Shown one piece after another: positions 16,421-26,176 of a DNA stretch of 64,000 nucleotides. The position numbers and the translations under genes are program-made. Under the pieces are notes generated by a model. It did not search any database. It saw nothing but the letters and a program-made list of their open reading frames with translations, and was not told the origin of the DNA. The stretch lies in NCBI RefSeq assembly GCF_000317065.1, contig NC_019690.1:1-64000 (forward strand), in the 5' to 3' direction. How positions within the stretch are numbered: position 1 is the first letter of the stretch; every line of letters begins with the position of its first letter. This DNA is from Pseudanabaena sp. PCC 7367 (GTDB lineage: Bacteria; Cyanobacteriota; Cyanobacteriia; Pseudanabaenales; Pseudanabaenaceae).

Positions 16421-18895
16421 TTATTGCTCCACCAGGACTATGATCGCTTCACACACTGGCTCTATTTGCGCTTCTAGGCTCTCGACGAGATCAACTAAGC
16501 CATCATTTTGTTTGGCTTTGGCTTTGGTTTCTAGTTGGCTACAAATTTGTGATAGACCCTTGGCACCCAGGGCATTACTGCTACCTTTGAGGGTGTGGGC
16601 AGCATAATAGATCTGCTCATATTCTTGCTCGGCGATCGCTTGTTTTAATTTGGGCAGCAGGTTGGGTAGTTCTTGATCCTTAAATAAAGTAACCATGCGT
16701 GGTAGCAGCGTAGGGCTGACCTGTTTGATGTTTTCGATTGCTTGATGATCCAGCAGGTTCATGGCGGTGGGTTCTTCTACTACTGGGTTGGTAGGTAATG
16801 GTGATGAGCGATCGCCCCATTTCTGCAACATTTGCTGCAATTCTGCGAGCAAAACAGGCTTGCTCACATAGTCGTCCATCCCCGCCTTTAAACACATTTG
16901 GCGATCGCCTTCCATCGCGTTGGCGGTCATGGCAATAATCGCTGGGCGGGTATAATTCACCGCCAGGGTGTCCCATTTTTGCACCAGATATCTAGCGGTT
17001 TCCAGGCCATCCATTTCCGGCATATGCACATCCAAAAACAAAATATCATAGGCACTTTCGAGCAGGGCGGCGATCGCGGCCACGCCATTATCCACCACAT
17101 CCGCCTCATAGCCCATTTTTACCAGCATGGCCAGGGTTAGTTCCTGATTGATTAAATTATCTTCGGCAATCAAGATTTTGAGTGGCAGCTGTGCGGCTAG
17201 ATTTTGATTTAACTGAAAGGGCTTTAGTTTGGCAGCATTGTCGATCGCGGTGGGGATCGGGACATCAAGCTTAGTGGTAGCGATCGTGAAGCAGAAGGTG
17301 GAGCCCTGGCCTGATTTACTCTCGACCCAAATTTTACCGCCCATTAATTCCACTAAGCGTCGGCAAATTGCCAACCCCAAGCCAGTACCGCCATACTTGC
17401 GCGAGATGGAAGCATCGGCCTGGAAAAATGGTTGAAAGAGACCTTTTACCTCCGCTTCACTCATGCCAATGCCGGTGTCGGTAATTGCAAATAATAATTC
17501 AATTTCCTGCTCTGGTTGCTCTGGTTGGTTTGGCTGGTCTGATTTGGGTTGAGCGTCACCCTTGATATCTGGGATCGGTGACGACGACAGACTTACCGCC
17601 ACATCGATCTGGCCATTTTCAGTAAACTTAATTGCATTGTTAATCAAATTCAGCAGGATTTGGCGCAGCCGATTCACATCCCCACCAATACTAATTGGCA
17701 CATTAGCGGCGATCTGATGGTTGAGTTTAAGCCCCTTGGCGATCGCCTTAGGAGTCAAGAGCTTACAAACTTCATCAATGCAACCGGGTAATTGGAGGGG
17801 CAGCCGTTCTAATTCCAGATTGCCGGCCTCAATTTTAGAGAAGTCGAGAATATCATTGATCACCGTTAACAGCGTTTCACCACTGACCTGAGCGGTTTGA
17901 ATCAATTTTTGTTGCTCTGCGGTGAGGTTGGTGGTGGCCAATAGCTGCGTTACCCCCAAAATGCCATTGATCGGCGTGCGGATTTCGTGGCTCATCACCG
18001 CCAAAAAATCTGACTTGGCTCTGGCGGCAGCCTCCGCTGATTCCTTGGCCTGGCGCAACTCCGCCATTAGCTGTTTCTGAGCAGCTTCCGCTTTTTTACG
18101 CTCCGTAATATCCCGAAAATACCACACCAAACCATAGAACTTTTGTTCGGGCGAAGTGACTGGGCTGGAGTAGCAATCGTAGATCTTGCCTTTGAAGCTA
18201 ATTTCGGCTTGGTTGGTCTGATCGGGGTGATCGTAGGCGCTTTCGAGCAAATCAACCAGGGGCTCAGGTAAATCAGCTTTAATCAAGAGCGGGCTGAGCA
18301 GTTGATTGAGCGATCGATCGATCAGTTCGGGGGACACATCCCACATCTCGCAAAATCGCCGACTGAAGTTGACGATCTGCCCCTGTTCATCCACCGCCAG
18401 AATGCCATCGATCACCGCCTCTTTTTGCGCCTGGAGCAACGAATTAGTGCGTTTGAGGGTTTCATTTTGATGCTTGAGGTTATTTTGTAAATTCTTGATT
18501 AGCAGTTGGTTTTGAATTCGCGCATAGATTTCGGCGGGTTTAAATGGTTTGGTAATATAATCTGCGCCTTCAACGGCAAAGGCTTTGAGCTTATATTTAG
18601 AAGAATCAAGGGCGCTGATAAAAATGACCGGAATATCTTTGGTATGTTCTTTCTCTTTGAGATTTTGGCAGACTTCATAACCATTTATACCGGGCAGCAT
18701 AATATCAAGCAAAATCAGATCGGGGGTTTTGGTGGCCACCTGGGCTAGAGCCTGATTACCATCGGCAGCGGTGCTTACCTCATAGCCATAGCTGGTGATC
18801 ACATCCGCCAACAGTTCCAGGCTATCTGGATTATCTTCCACAATCAGGATCTGGGCTTGTAATTCGGCATTCAATGTATCCGATGCATCCAACAT
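16421..18895 (-). CDS. Hybrid histidine kinase REC-PAS-HisKA-HATPase-REC-HPt
   Basis: The 824-residue soluble protein reads, in order: receiver with Asp64 (LILLDIMLP), PAS domain (about 160-270, ending WYFRDITERKKAE), HisKA with His303 (MSHEIRTPINGIL), HATPase (NLINNAIKFTENG, DTGIGM, GTGLGLAICRR), second receiver with Asp622 (FLDVHMPEMDG) and a C-terminal HPt with His767 (AAHTLKGSS). It therefore holds every phosphorelay step up to the HPt. The start lies 54 bp after the stop of the 1,225-aa kinase upstream, so the two form an operon. The kinase upstream ends in a receiver and lacks an HPt, so this HPt could serve both. No DNA-binding output regulator is adjacent. Confidence 0.93.
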   Translation of the reverse strand: MLDASDTLNAELQAQILIVEDNPDSLELLADVITSYGYEVSTAADGNQALAQVATKTPDLILLDIMLPGINGYEVCQNLKEKEHTKDIPVIFISALDSSKYKLKAFAVEGADYITKPFKPAEIYARIQNQLLIKNLQNNLKHQNETLKRTNSLLQAQKEAVIDGILAVDEQGQIVNFSRRFCEMWDVSPELIDRSLNQLLSPLLIKADLPEPLVDLLESAYDHPDQTNQAEISFKGKIYDCYSSPVTSPEQKFYGLVWYFRDITERKKAEAAQKQLMAELRQAKESAEAAARAKSDFLAVMSHEIRTPINGILGVTQLLATTNLTAEQQKLIQTAQVSGETLLTVINDILDFSKIEAGNLELERLPLQLPGCIDEVCKLLTPKAIAKGLKLNHQIAANVPISIGGDVNRLRQILLNLINNAIKFTENGQIDVAVSLSSSPIPDIKGDAQPKSDQPNQPEQPEQEIELLFAITDTGIGMSEAEVKGLFQPFFQADASISRKYGGTGLGLAICRRLVELMGGKIWVESKSGQGSTFCFTIATTKLDVPIPTAIDNAAKLKPFQLNQNLAAQLPLKILIAEDNLINQELTLAMLVKMGYEADVVDNGVAAIAALLESAYDILFLDVHMPEMDGLETARYLVQKWDTLAVNYTRPAIIAMTANAMEGDRQMCLKAGMDDYVSKPVLLAELQQMLQKWGDRSSPLPTNPVVEEPTAMNLLDHQAIENIKQVSPTLLPRMVTLFKDQELPNLLPKLKQAIAEQEYEQIYYAAHTLKGSSNALGAKGLSQICSQLETKAKAKQNDGLVDLVESLEAQIEPVCEAIIVLVEQ

Positions 18896-18949
18896 GACGC
18901 TCCCCCTTTAAGCATATTAAGCATATTGAACAGTAGAACTAAACCAAAT

Positions 18950-21900
18950 TTAAACTTGAGAATTAGAATTCAGCAGTTGTTTAACCAGGCCGCTGAGCTG
19001 TTTTAAATTGAGCGGTTTACTAATGTATTCATTCGCGCCCACTTCTAGACATTTTGGGCCATCTCCGGTCATGGCTAGGGCAGTGAGCGCCACGATCGGA
19101 ATGTTGGCGGTGGGTGACTCGGCTCTAAGTTGTGTGATCGCCGCAAAACCATCTAGCTGAGGCATTTGAATATCCATCAAAATCAATTGGGGTAAATTAG
19201 CCTTAGCCTGATCGATCGCCTCAATCCCATTGTTGGCTGTAATTACTTGATAGCCCTGATACATCAGTATTTCTGATAGCATACTGCGATTTGCTTCATT
19301 ATCATCTGCCAATAGGATTAATGGCGCATTTTCGCCCGGTGGTGGGAGCAGATCTGAGCTAATTAGGGGGGCGGGTTCTGGTGATGGTGCGAGGGTAGGT
19401 GGTTGATCACCAGTAGCGATCGTGGGATTGGCATAGGGCAAAACCACTGAAAAACAACTCCCTTCGCCCACTGTGCTGGTTACCTGTACTTCGCCGTGAT
19501 AGAGGGTAGCGATCTGCTTGACCAAAGCTAGTCCCAGGCCAGTCCCTTCATATTGCCGTGCCAGACTGCTATCAATTTGCACAAAGGACTGAAATAGTTT
19601 ATCTAAATCCGCTTTGGCGATGCCAATGCCTGTATCAATCACACTAAAACAAATGGCTTCCTGGGCGGCTAGCATTTTGGCTTCTATTTTCACTTTGCCA
19701 TCATTGGGCGTAAACTTAACCGCGTTGCTGAGTAAATTGAGCAGGATTTGCAACATCCGCTTTTCATCAATCTCGATCGTGGCTTGCTTTAGCTCAGGGG
19801 CGATCGCCACTTCCAGGCTAATATTTTTATTGTGTGCCTGTTGCTTCACAAAAACCATTGCCGATTCACACAGGTGACGCACACCAACTGGGGCATTTTG
19901 CAATTCTAGTTTGCCCGCTTCAATTTTGGCCAGGTTCAAAATGTCGTTGATTAAAGCTAACAGGTGTTTACCGCTGCGATCGATGGTTGCGATATATTTA
20001 GCCTGCTTTTCGGTCAGATCGCCAAATACCCGATCGAGCAGAATTTCAGACATCCCCAGGATCGAAGTAAGTGGCGTGCGCAGTTCATGGCTCATGTTGG
20101 CCAAAAATTCATCCTTTTGCTTGGTGGCTCTGGCTAGTTCTGCGTTGGTGATAATTAATTGTTCATTGATTTGCTGCAATCGCGCCGCATCGGCCTTGCG
20201 ATCGGTGATATCATTGGCCACCACCAGCAATTGCTTGCCCTGACTATTGCCGGAGGTCAAAGCGGTTTTGATGGTTTGGAAATAGCGATTCTTGCCATTT
20301 ACATCAATTACCTCTTCATCTTCGGTTACCAACAGAAAAGTGCTATTCATGATTTTCCGTTCGGCGGCGAGTTTGGCAGCGGCCACGGTGCGATCGCCCT
20401 CTAGATCAAAATCAGTCTTGCCCACCAGCGCCGATGGGGCGGTGTTATATAACTGCGCTACTGCTTGATTGGCCAGAACATATTGCCCCTCATAATTTTT
20501 GACATAGATTAAGCTGGGGTTGGCATCGATCAGGCGACGCAGAAATTTTTCTTGTTTACTAATCAAGAACTCAGCTTGCTTGCGATCGGTGATGTCTTTC
20601 TGGGTGCCCGACATACGGCAGGGGTTGCCATGCTCGTCAAAGGCAGTCACCCGGCCATAATCCCCCATCCATTGCCATTTACCATCTTTGGTCAACATTC
20701 GATGTTCACTGATGTAGCGAACGGTGGGATTCTGGAGATGGGCATTTAGCTTGTCCATCACTGCCGACTTGTCCTTAGGATGGATCAGGGCTTCCCACGC
20801 TTTAATATCCGAGTCGATGTCGGTTTCAGAATAACCCAATAATTTAAACCATTCTGGGCTAAAGTAAATTTCACCGGTGGCAATGTTCCAGTCCCACAAA
20901 CCATCACCGGTGGCTTCCAGTGCTAGTTGCAGCCGTTCTTCGCTGAGTGTTAAAGCAGCGGTGCGCTCGGCTACTCTGGCTTCGAGGGTTTGGTTAAACT
21001 GCTGGAGTACACTTTCTGATTCTTTGCGATCGCTAATGTCAGTCAATGTGCCCACATAGCCAATGATCTTGCCATGATCATCAATCTCAGTAGCGGCTTG
21101 GCCATAGACCCAGGTGATTGTGCCATCGAGGCGCTGAAACCGATATTCATCTTTAAACGGCTTATTTTGCTTGGCGGCGCTGTCCCAGACCGCAAACACC
21201 TGGGCGCGATCGTCCGGATGGATCGCACTGACCCAGCCTTGGCCGAGAGCTTGATCCATGTCAAATCCAGCCAATTCACACCAGAATTCATTTACATAGA
21301 GGCAATTACCCTGGGCATCGGTGCGAAAAATGGCCACGGGGGCAGCCTGAGCCAGAGCTGCATAACGGCGCTCACTGGCGCGTAGCTCTTCTTCGGCTTT
21401 TTTGCGATCGGTAATATCCATGAAAATGCCGAGCCATTCCTGAATTTCGCCATTGGGCTTGAGTACCGGAATGCCCCGCACCCAGGAATAGCCATAGTCG
21501 CCGGTTTTGGTTTTGATCCGATATTCAATTTCATAGATGGTTTTAGTAGCCATAGACTGCTGCCAAGCGGCGGCAACGCGATCGCGGTCATCCGGGTGGA
21601 TCGCCGCCAGCCAACCCAAGCCCCGATATTCCTCAAAGCTTTTCCCTGTATAGGCTTCCCAGCCTGGAATTGGTTCAATTACCTCACCTGTGGCACTGGT
21701 AGACCACACAATCTGGTCAGTTGCTGCCGCCAGGGTGCGAAAGCGGGCTTCGCTGATTAGTTTGGCTTCTGCACTAAGCAGCTTGTCTTCGGCAATCCTG
21801 ACTTCCTGCTGAGCCTGTTTGCGATCGTTAATGTCTTCGACGATCGAAATAAAATATTTAGGCGTGCCGTCAGCATCACGCACCAGCGAGGCCGATAAAT

Positions 21901-22627
21901 TAATCCAGATCACATCACCATTTTTATGGATATAGCGCTTTTCGATCGAATAAGTCTGGAGCTCATCGGCCAACACCTGATGTACATAACTCAAGTCTTT
22001 ATCGAGATCCTCTGGATGGGTAATGTCCTGGAAAGTTAAGGCCATTAGTTCGGCTTTGGTATAACCGACTATTTCGCAAAGTTTGGGGTTAACCCGCAGC
22101 CACGAGCCATCGGCAGCCACATGGGCGATCCCCACCGAGGAATATTCAAACGCCTGGCGATAGGTTTCTTCGCTTTCCCGCAATGCTGCTTCACTAGCTT
22201 CGCCGCGTTCAATTTGGTCTGCCAACTCCTGATTGACTGCTTCTAGGCCTGGTAGTGACAGGGCTTTAGGCAGGATCGGGATTAAATACAGCGCTGTAAA
22301 CAACGAGACGATCGCCGTAATTGCCTTAACTATGCCGGCGCTCCAGTAGAAGGGATACCAGATTGTGATCGCGCTTAGAATATGAGTGGCACCACAGGCC
22401 ACAATAAAAGCGCCAAATAACACAAATGTACCACCCATGGGCACATCCCGACGTTGGCGCACAAAATAGACCAACAGGATCGGGATTAAAAAATAGGCAA
22501 AGGCCGTGACCAGATCGGAGCCGACATGTAACCCCACCAACTGCGGTTGCCATAGATAGCAGTGGCCGTGAGGCACGAAGGGATTTGTTTCCAAAAGGCC
22601 GACAGTAGGGTTAGTCACAAATTCCAT
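18950..22627 (-). CDS. Ethylene-receptor-like multi-PAS hybrid histidine kinase
   Basis: Residues 1-130 form a three-helix membrane domain closely matching the plant ETR1/cyanobacterial Etr1 (UirS, Slr1212) ethylene-binding domain. Asp38, Tyr45, Ile75, Cys78 and His82 sit at a constant offset of 13 from ETR1 Asp25, Tyr32, Ile62, Cys65 and His69; Cys and His hold the copper ion there. Then come about five PAS/PAC units (about 140-770, each ending in an ITDRK-like motif) and HisKA with His847 (MSHELRTPLTSIL). A HATPase (LLSNAVKFTPNDG, GTGLGLALVKQ) and a C-terminal receiver with Asp1152 (LILMDIQMPQLDG) complete it. There is no GAF or phytochrome-type domain. Ethylene or light sensing is inferred from the family; the HPt for its relay is probably in the next gene. 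Confidence 0.92.
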   Translation of the reverse strand: MEFVTNPTVGLLETNPFVPHGHCYLWQPQLVGLHVGSDLVTAFAYFLIPILLVYFVRQRRDVPMGGTFVLFGAFIVACGATHILSAITIWYPFYWSAGIVKAITAIVSLFTALYLIPILPKALSLPGLEAVNQELADQIERGEASEAALRESEETYRQAFEYSSVGIAHVAADGSWLRVNPKLCEIVGYTKAELMALTFQDITHPEDLDKDLSYVHQVLADELQTYSIEKRYIHKNGDVIWINLSASLVRDADGTPKYFISIVEDINDRKQAQQEVRIAEDKLLSAEAKLISEARFRTLAAATDQIVWSTSATGEVIEPIPGWEAYTGKSFEEYRGLGWLAAIHPDDRDRVAAAWQQSMATKTIYEIEYRIKTKTGDYGYSWVRGIPVLKPNGEIQEWLGIFMDITDRKKAEEELRASERRYAALAQAAPVAIFRTDAQGNCLYVNEFWCELAGFDMDQALGQGWVSAIHPDDRAQVFAVWDSAAKQNKPFKDEYRFQRLDGTITWVYGQAATEIDDHGKIIGYVGTLTDISDRKESESVLQQFNQTLEARVAERTAALTLSEERLQLALEATGDGLWDWNIATGEIYFSPEWFKLLGYSETDIDSDIKAWEALIHPKDKSAVMDKLNAHLQNPTVRYISEHRMLTKDGKWQWMGDYGRVTAFDEHGNPCRMSGTQKDITDRKQAEFLISKQEKFLRRLIDANPSLIYVKNYEGQYVLANQAVAQLYNTAPSALVGKTDFDLEGDRTVAAAKLAAERKIMNSTFLLVTEDEEVIDVNGKNRYFQTIKTALTSGNSQGKQLLVVANDITDRKADAARLQQINEQLIITNAELARATKQKDEFLANMSHELRTPLTSILGMSEILLDRVFGDLTEKQAKYIATIDRSGKHLLALINDILNLAKIEAGKLELQNAPVGVRHLCESAMVFVKQQAHNKNISLEVAIAPELKQATIEIDEKRMLQILLNLLSNAVKFTPNDGKVKIEAKMLAAQEAICFSVIDTGIGIAKADLDKLFQSFVQIDSSLARQYEGTGLGLALVKQIATLYHGEVQVTSTVGEGSCFSVVLPYANPTIATGDQPPTLAPSPEPAPLISSDLLPPPGENAPLILLADDNEANRSMLSEILMYQGYQVITANNGIEAIDQAKANLPQLILMDIQMPQLDGFAAITQLRAESPTANIPIVALTALAMTGDGPKCLEVGANEYISKPLNLKQLSGLVKQLLNSNSQV

Positions 22628-23159
22628 AAAATTTCGCGTCCTTTAATTCCTTGATCGCAGGTATGGCAAGGTTAATTATTTATTGCTTTTTGGTCACTGA
22701 TGGTTCTATGGCAGCTTTTACCAAGCCTTTACTAGGGCTTTATTAGGGTTTTGCAAAGGCTTCTTACTAATATATCCGCTATATCCGCTATATCTATTCT
22801 GTCTCTTATGTATATGATATATGCGATTATATGCGATCAAAAACTAGCTCTAGCCAGAGCTAATCAGATTGTCAGATTGCCAGATTGTAGGTAATTAATC
22901 TAGTCGATTGCAATTCAAACTACGACAAAAAAGTTAGCTGTTGGAGATCAAATACTTATCTCAATCAATATCTAAATATATAGCCTTAAATAGTCATAAG
23001 TGGTTTTTTGATTTGCAAGTTGCGATAAGTTTTCAAATCTACCATAGCTTAAATGCTTCTGCCACGATCGGTGGGGGCTTTTTTTATTGGTTTTTGCTGG
23101 CATGAATTTTGATTTGGCAATTTATGAATCCTGATTGAGAGTAGGAACTGGGTCCCTGA
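22628..23159. other. Non-coding region upstream of the ethylene-receptor-like kinase
   Basis: AT-rich. It should hold the minus-strand promoter of the kinase operon. Short TA-rich repeats (atatccgctatatccgctat) lie at about 22771-22790. A plus-strand terminator-like hairpin, GCCAC GATCG GTGGGGGC followed by seven T, lies at 23061-23085 without an obvious upstream gene, so a small transcript may end there. Minus-strand frames at 23049-23401 overlap a plus-strand pseudogene and are not convincing. Confidence 0.5.
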
Positions 23160-23312
23160 GCGATCGCGGCCAGGAGTGCCGAAGTGAATGGCACCGATAT
23201 TGTGGAAGCGGCCGTTGCTACTAATCGCTTGCCCACCGAGTTCCTTAATGCTGCTGGGTTCATTTCTGCTGTGGATTCCCAATTGGCTTCGCTGAAGGTG
23301 GGCGGTGAATAG
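23160..23312 (+). pseudogene. Fragment related to the exported protein at 32250-32591
   Basis: After an in-frame TGA (23157-23159) the plus strand reads EVNGTDIVEAAVATNRLP...FISAVDSQLASL and stops at TAG 23310-23312. This matches the C-terminal third of the small exported protein at 32250-32591 (LTGLELVQAAVATNRLP...YINAVDNQLAHW). I could not find the N-terminal signal peptide or middle part in any frame upstream, so this is a decayed or truncated paralogue. A terminator follows at 23537. Translation could only start at an internal GTG (23184). Confidence 0.7.
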
Positions 23313-23536
23313 TGCGCCACATCACTAATAAGCCTGCCAACAATCACAGGAGCGAACTGATATAAATCACCACCTGAATCGATCGAGTCGCCTAAGATCA
23401 TAACTGTAGGGAGTTGAGCAAGCGTCTTACAACCACCTACAAACCATCTCTAATTAAGTCGATCCTCAAATCGATTCACACCTAATTCACACCTACATAG
23501 ATTCTCGTCAGTCTTCTATCTACGATAATTCCCATC

Positions 23537-23565
23537 ACCCCTGCCTTTGCTGGTGGGGGTTTTTG
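23537..23565 (+). terminator. Plus-strand terminator
   Basis: CCCCTGCC, a short loop and GGTGGGGG are followed by five T. It has the same design as 3636-3662 and probably once ended the transcript of the pseudogene at 23160-23312. Confidence 0.65.
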
Positions 23566-23780
23566 TTTAGTTATGCTTTGATGGATATCTTGATATTTCT
23601 TTTTAGGTTCGTTTTTGGGCTTGTTTTTTTTGCTTGTTTTTTTTGCTTAGGCGAAGCCAACCAAAACTTTGCTAGGTTTGCCTGTTTAAGCGTCACCAAA
23701 CATGATTGGTTAATTATTTTGGACATGCTTGATCTACTTGATCGATTAGGATTAGATTTAAATCCGCTCCAGCATACTGC

Positions 23781-24113
23781 TTAGAGGGCACCCACTGGGC
23801 ATTTGCGGCCAGCTTGCGAACTCATTACCAACGCTCCTTCCACAAACACATTAACAACCACCTCGCCATCGATCGCGGCGGGTTCATTGAGATGCACATG
23901 AATCTTCAGGGCTTTGACTTCTTCGGTGGCTCCTAGGGCATATGCGCCTTGGCAGCAGCTAGAAGATACGCAAGCTGGATATGCGCCGCCCAAATCAAAC
24001 TCGCCGATCGAAAGGATCGGTGGGCCAGACAGATTGCCAGCATGGGCATAGAACTTGGCGCAGCTATATTTTTCGCCTGCTTTGAATGGCACTACACAAC
24101 GATGAATACGCAT
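23781..24113 (-). CDS. Hypothetical protein, 110 aa
   Basis: A strong ribosome site (AGGAGGGAG about 4 bases before the ATG at 24113) supports this gene. The 110-residue product has a beta-rich look (VVPFAKGE-like start, ALKIHVHLNEPAAIDGEVVVNVFVEGALV) and several Cys residues, including adjacent Cys in SSSCCQG (about 51-56). It has no signal peptide or membrane helix. I do not recognise the family. A small structural or carbohydrate-binding-like beta protein is possible but unproven. It is isolated between non-coding stretches. Confidence 0.65.
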   Translation of the reverse strand: MRIHRCVVPFKAGEKYSCAKFYAHAGNLSGPPILSIGEFDLGGAYPACVSSSCCQGAYALGATEEVKALKIHVHLNEPAAIDGEVVVNVFVEGALVMSSQAGRKCPVGAL

Positions 24114-25270
24114 ATCTCCCTCCTATTTGCTTGCCGCTTGGGTTTGTTACTTTGACTTAGTTTGATTAGTTCGTTTAGGGCTTGGCATAGATCGATCGAA
24201 GCTGATGTAGCTGCATTGAAATATGCCCAGAAACACACCCGATCGAGTGATTTTGCAGTCTACTAGTTTAATTCTAAGAACAATTCCAGGGGGAGTAAAC
24301 GAAGTTTTGTAAAGATGATGCACCATATAGACGCAAGTGGATCAAGTGGATCAGAACTAAGCCAATTGTAAAATTGTGTAAATTGCGATTGAAAGGAACG
24401 GTTGGGTAGGTTAATCTATAGTTAAGACACGAGATGAACCAAACAAAACGGCTCAAACCAAAGCAAACACATGCTTCTGACTTATCTGGGTTCGTGTCTC
24501 CTCCCACAGTCAGGCATAGCTAAGAGCTCATATCTTAATTCCTACCGCTATTTAGGCTCCCTAAGTTAAGAACGGCTTTGGATTTGCTCAAAGGCAACCC
24601 AATAAAGTAGTTCCAGGAGTTTAGTAGTTTCTGGTTGGAGCGAATGATTAATTATCTTCGCTGGCTTCTCTTTTTACATTCATACCATCTCTAAGAAAGG
24701 GAATGGAAAAGGAAACCAACGGGGCGATCGCAAACGATTTAGTAACGCAGCGATGGTTCTGGTGAGATAAATTAAATCACACTCAGCCAGGAATTACAGG
24801 TTGTTGGCTAATTGTTAGCTGAGTGAATTGATTAAGTTCGCTCTTACTTGAGAGAAACCGATCAGGTTATGAATGGTTGGGAATAAGAATCGATCGAGAA
24901 TTAGCTAAGTAAGTGTTGTAAACCTCTAGTAAGCACAATTTTTATTATTTATTGTCTTAGTGACTGATTTACTTAATTTGCACATTATTGCTCATAGTTC
25001 GTTTAATAGATGAGTCCGGCCACCGTGGTTGGGCTCTTCTAGTTTTAAGGGGGATTGAATTAGTTGGGTTAGTGGGTTAGTCGGAGGGCACGATCGACCT
25101 ACAATCTGCGATCGTTGGCGCAACTAATACTAATTAGGCATAATCAAAACTAACTTAGAACTAACCAAAAACCAGACCAGGCTAGCGCGGCTAATGGCTA
25201 CCTAAACTGATGGGGCTCAGGGAAATTTGGTCAAACAAATATCTCAACATTCAACCTGAACAAATGTCGG
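24114..25270. other. Non-coding region, about 1.16 kb
   Basis: No frame with a credible start and composition is present; short frames at 24274-24507 look accidental. I found no tRNA cloverleaf or clear terminator. It may hold decayed DNA. Confidence 0.5.
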
Positions 25271-25465
25271 TTAGATATCGCCGTTTTGTTTAGCTGCTTC
25301 GATCTTGTCTATGATCCAGGCATAAAGCAGATTGGACACACTGCGCTTTTCTTGATCGGCTAGCTTTTCTAGCTCTTCTTTGATGTCTTCATTAACATAG
25401 ACCGAAACGCGTGGTTTCTTGGATGGCACTTTCTTTGATGGGTTTCCCCCATCGGGCTTAACCAT
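25271..25465 (-). CDS. Small ribbon-helix-helix protein
   Basis: The 64-residue product has a basic N-terminal tail (KKVPSKKPR) and then the ribbon-helix-helix pattern: strand RVSVYVNEDI, helix KEELEKLADQE, turn KRSV, helix SNLLYAWIIDKIEAAK. Cyanobacterial proteins of this form are common on plasmids as small repressors, antitoxins or partition factors. No partner gene is adjacent: over 1 kb upstream and downstream is non-coding. AGGAT lies about 8 bases before the ATG. The DNA-binding fold is confident, the target unknown. Confidence 0.8.
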   Translation of the reverse strand: MVKPDGGNPSKKVPSKKPRVSVYVNEDIKEELEKLADQEKRSVSNLLYAWIIDKIEAAKQNGDI

Positions 25466-25903
25466 TATATTTTATCCTATAAAGCGTCTAGAGTGGTGTT
25501 AGGTAGGAGGTATAAAAGCCTGTTTACTCTTTTATTATTTTTTATTATTCAAAGAAGTGTTAAGTAGGCTTCCTAATCTTTATATTATGCCTCACCTGCG
25601 TTAATGTTAAGCAATTGCTGCTTAATTGTTGAGTGAGTAATTAATTGTTGGTATTTCTAAACCTTTGCCGACCTTAAAATATCAGCAAAAAGCGGCTATT
25701 TGTCAGTTCCTAGTGGTGGAGAGGGCGAGCTTGATTGCCGGAATTAAGCTGTCTATTTTTTTTAGATTTAGCTTGCTGACTTGCAAGTGAATTAAAACAT
25801 TTTGTAACGAATGGGTGGGATTTGGGGCTGTTCTTTTACTGACTGAATCAAACCACCATGAATCTTTGATCTGAGCCGATTACTCTTTTTGTTTTGCTGC
25901 CTT

Positions 25904-25936
25904 TTTATACCCAGTTTATACCCAGTTTATACCCAG
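25904..25936 (+). repeat. Three tandem 11-bp repeats
   Basis: The unit tttatacccag occurs three times without gap. Confidence 0.9.
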
Positions 25937-26151
25937 TCTCGATCGCAGACCACTAGGAAGGGAATGAACTGTTACTCTTGTTTGATTATATCTAAGTGAG
26001 CTTGCACTCAGCATAGCTTGAAAAAGGAAAAAACTATACATCGATTTATCACAGCCCAAAACTAAGCAGAACTAATTAAAAAACATAAATCTGATCTAGC
26101 GATCGCTGCGTAATATCAACACAGATAACCCAGAATCTGACAACAGTCCCT

Positions 26152-26176
26152 GCCCAGTTTTTTAGCTGGGCTTTTT
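26152..26176 (+). terminator. Rho-independent terminator in a gene-free region
   Basis: GCCCAG (26152-26157) pairs with CTGGGC (26166-26171), followed by five T. No protein gene precedes it within more than 600 bases on this strand. Confidence 0.75.

Noticed and set aside
23049-23401. Two minus-strand frames as genes
   Set aside because: They lie opposite a plus-strand fragment clearly related to the protein at 32250 and have no ribosome site.
25904-25936. CRISPR array
   Set aside because: The repeats are only 11 bp and have no spacers. No array or cas gene was seen elsewhere in the window.
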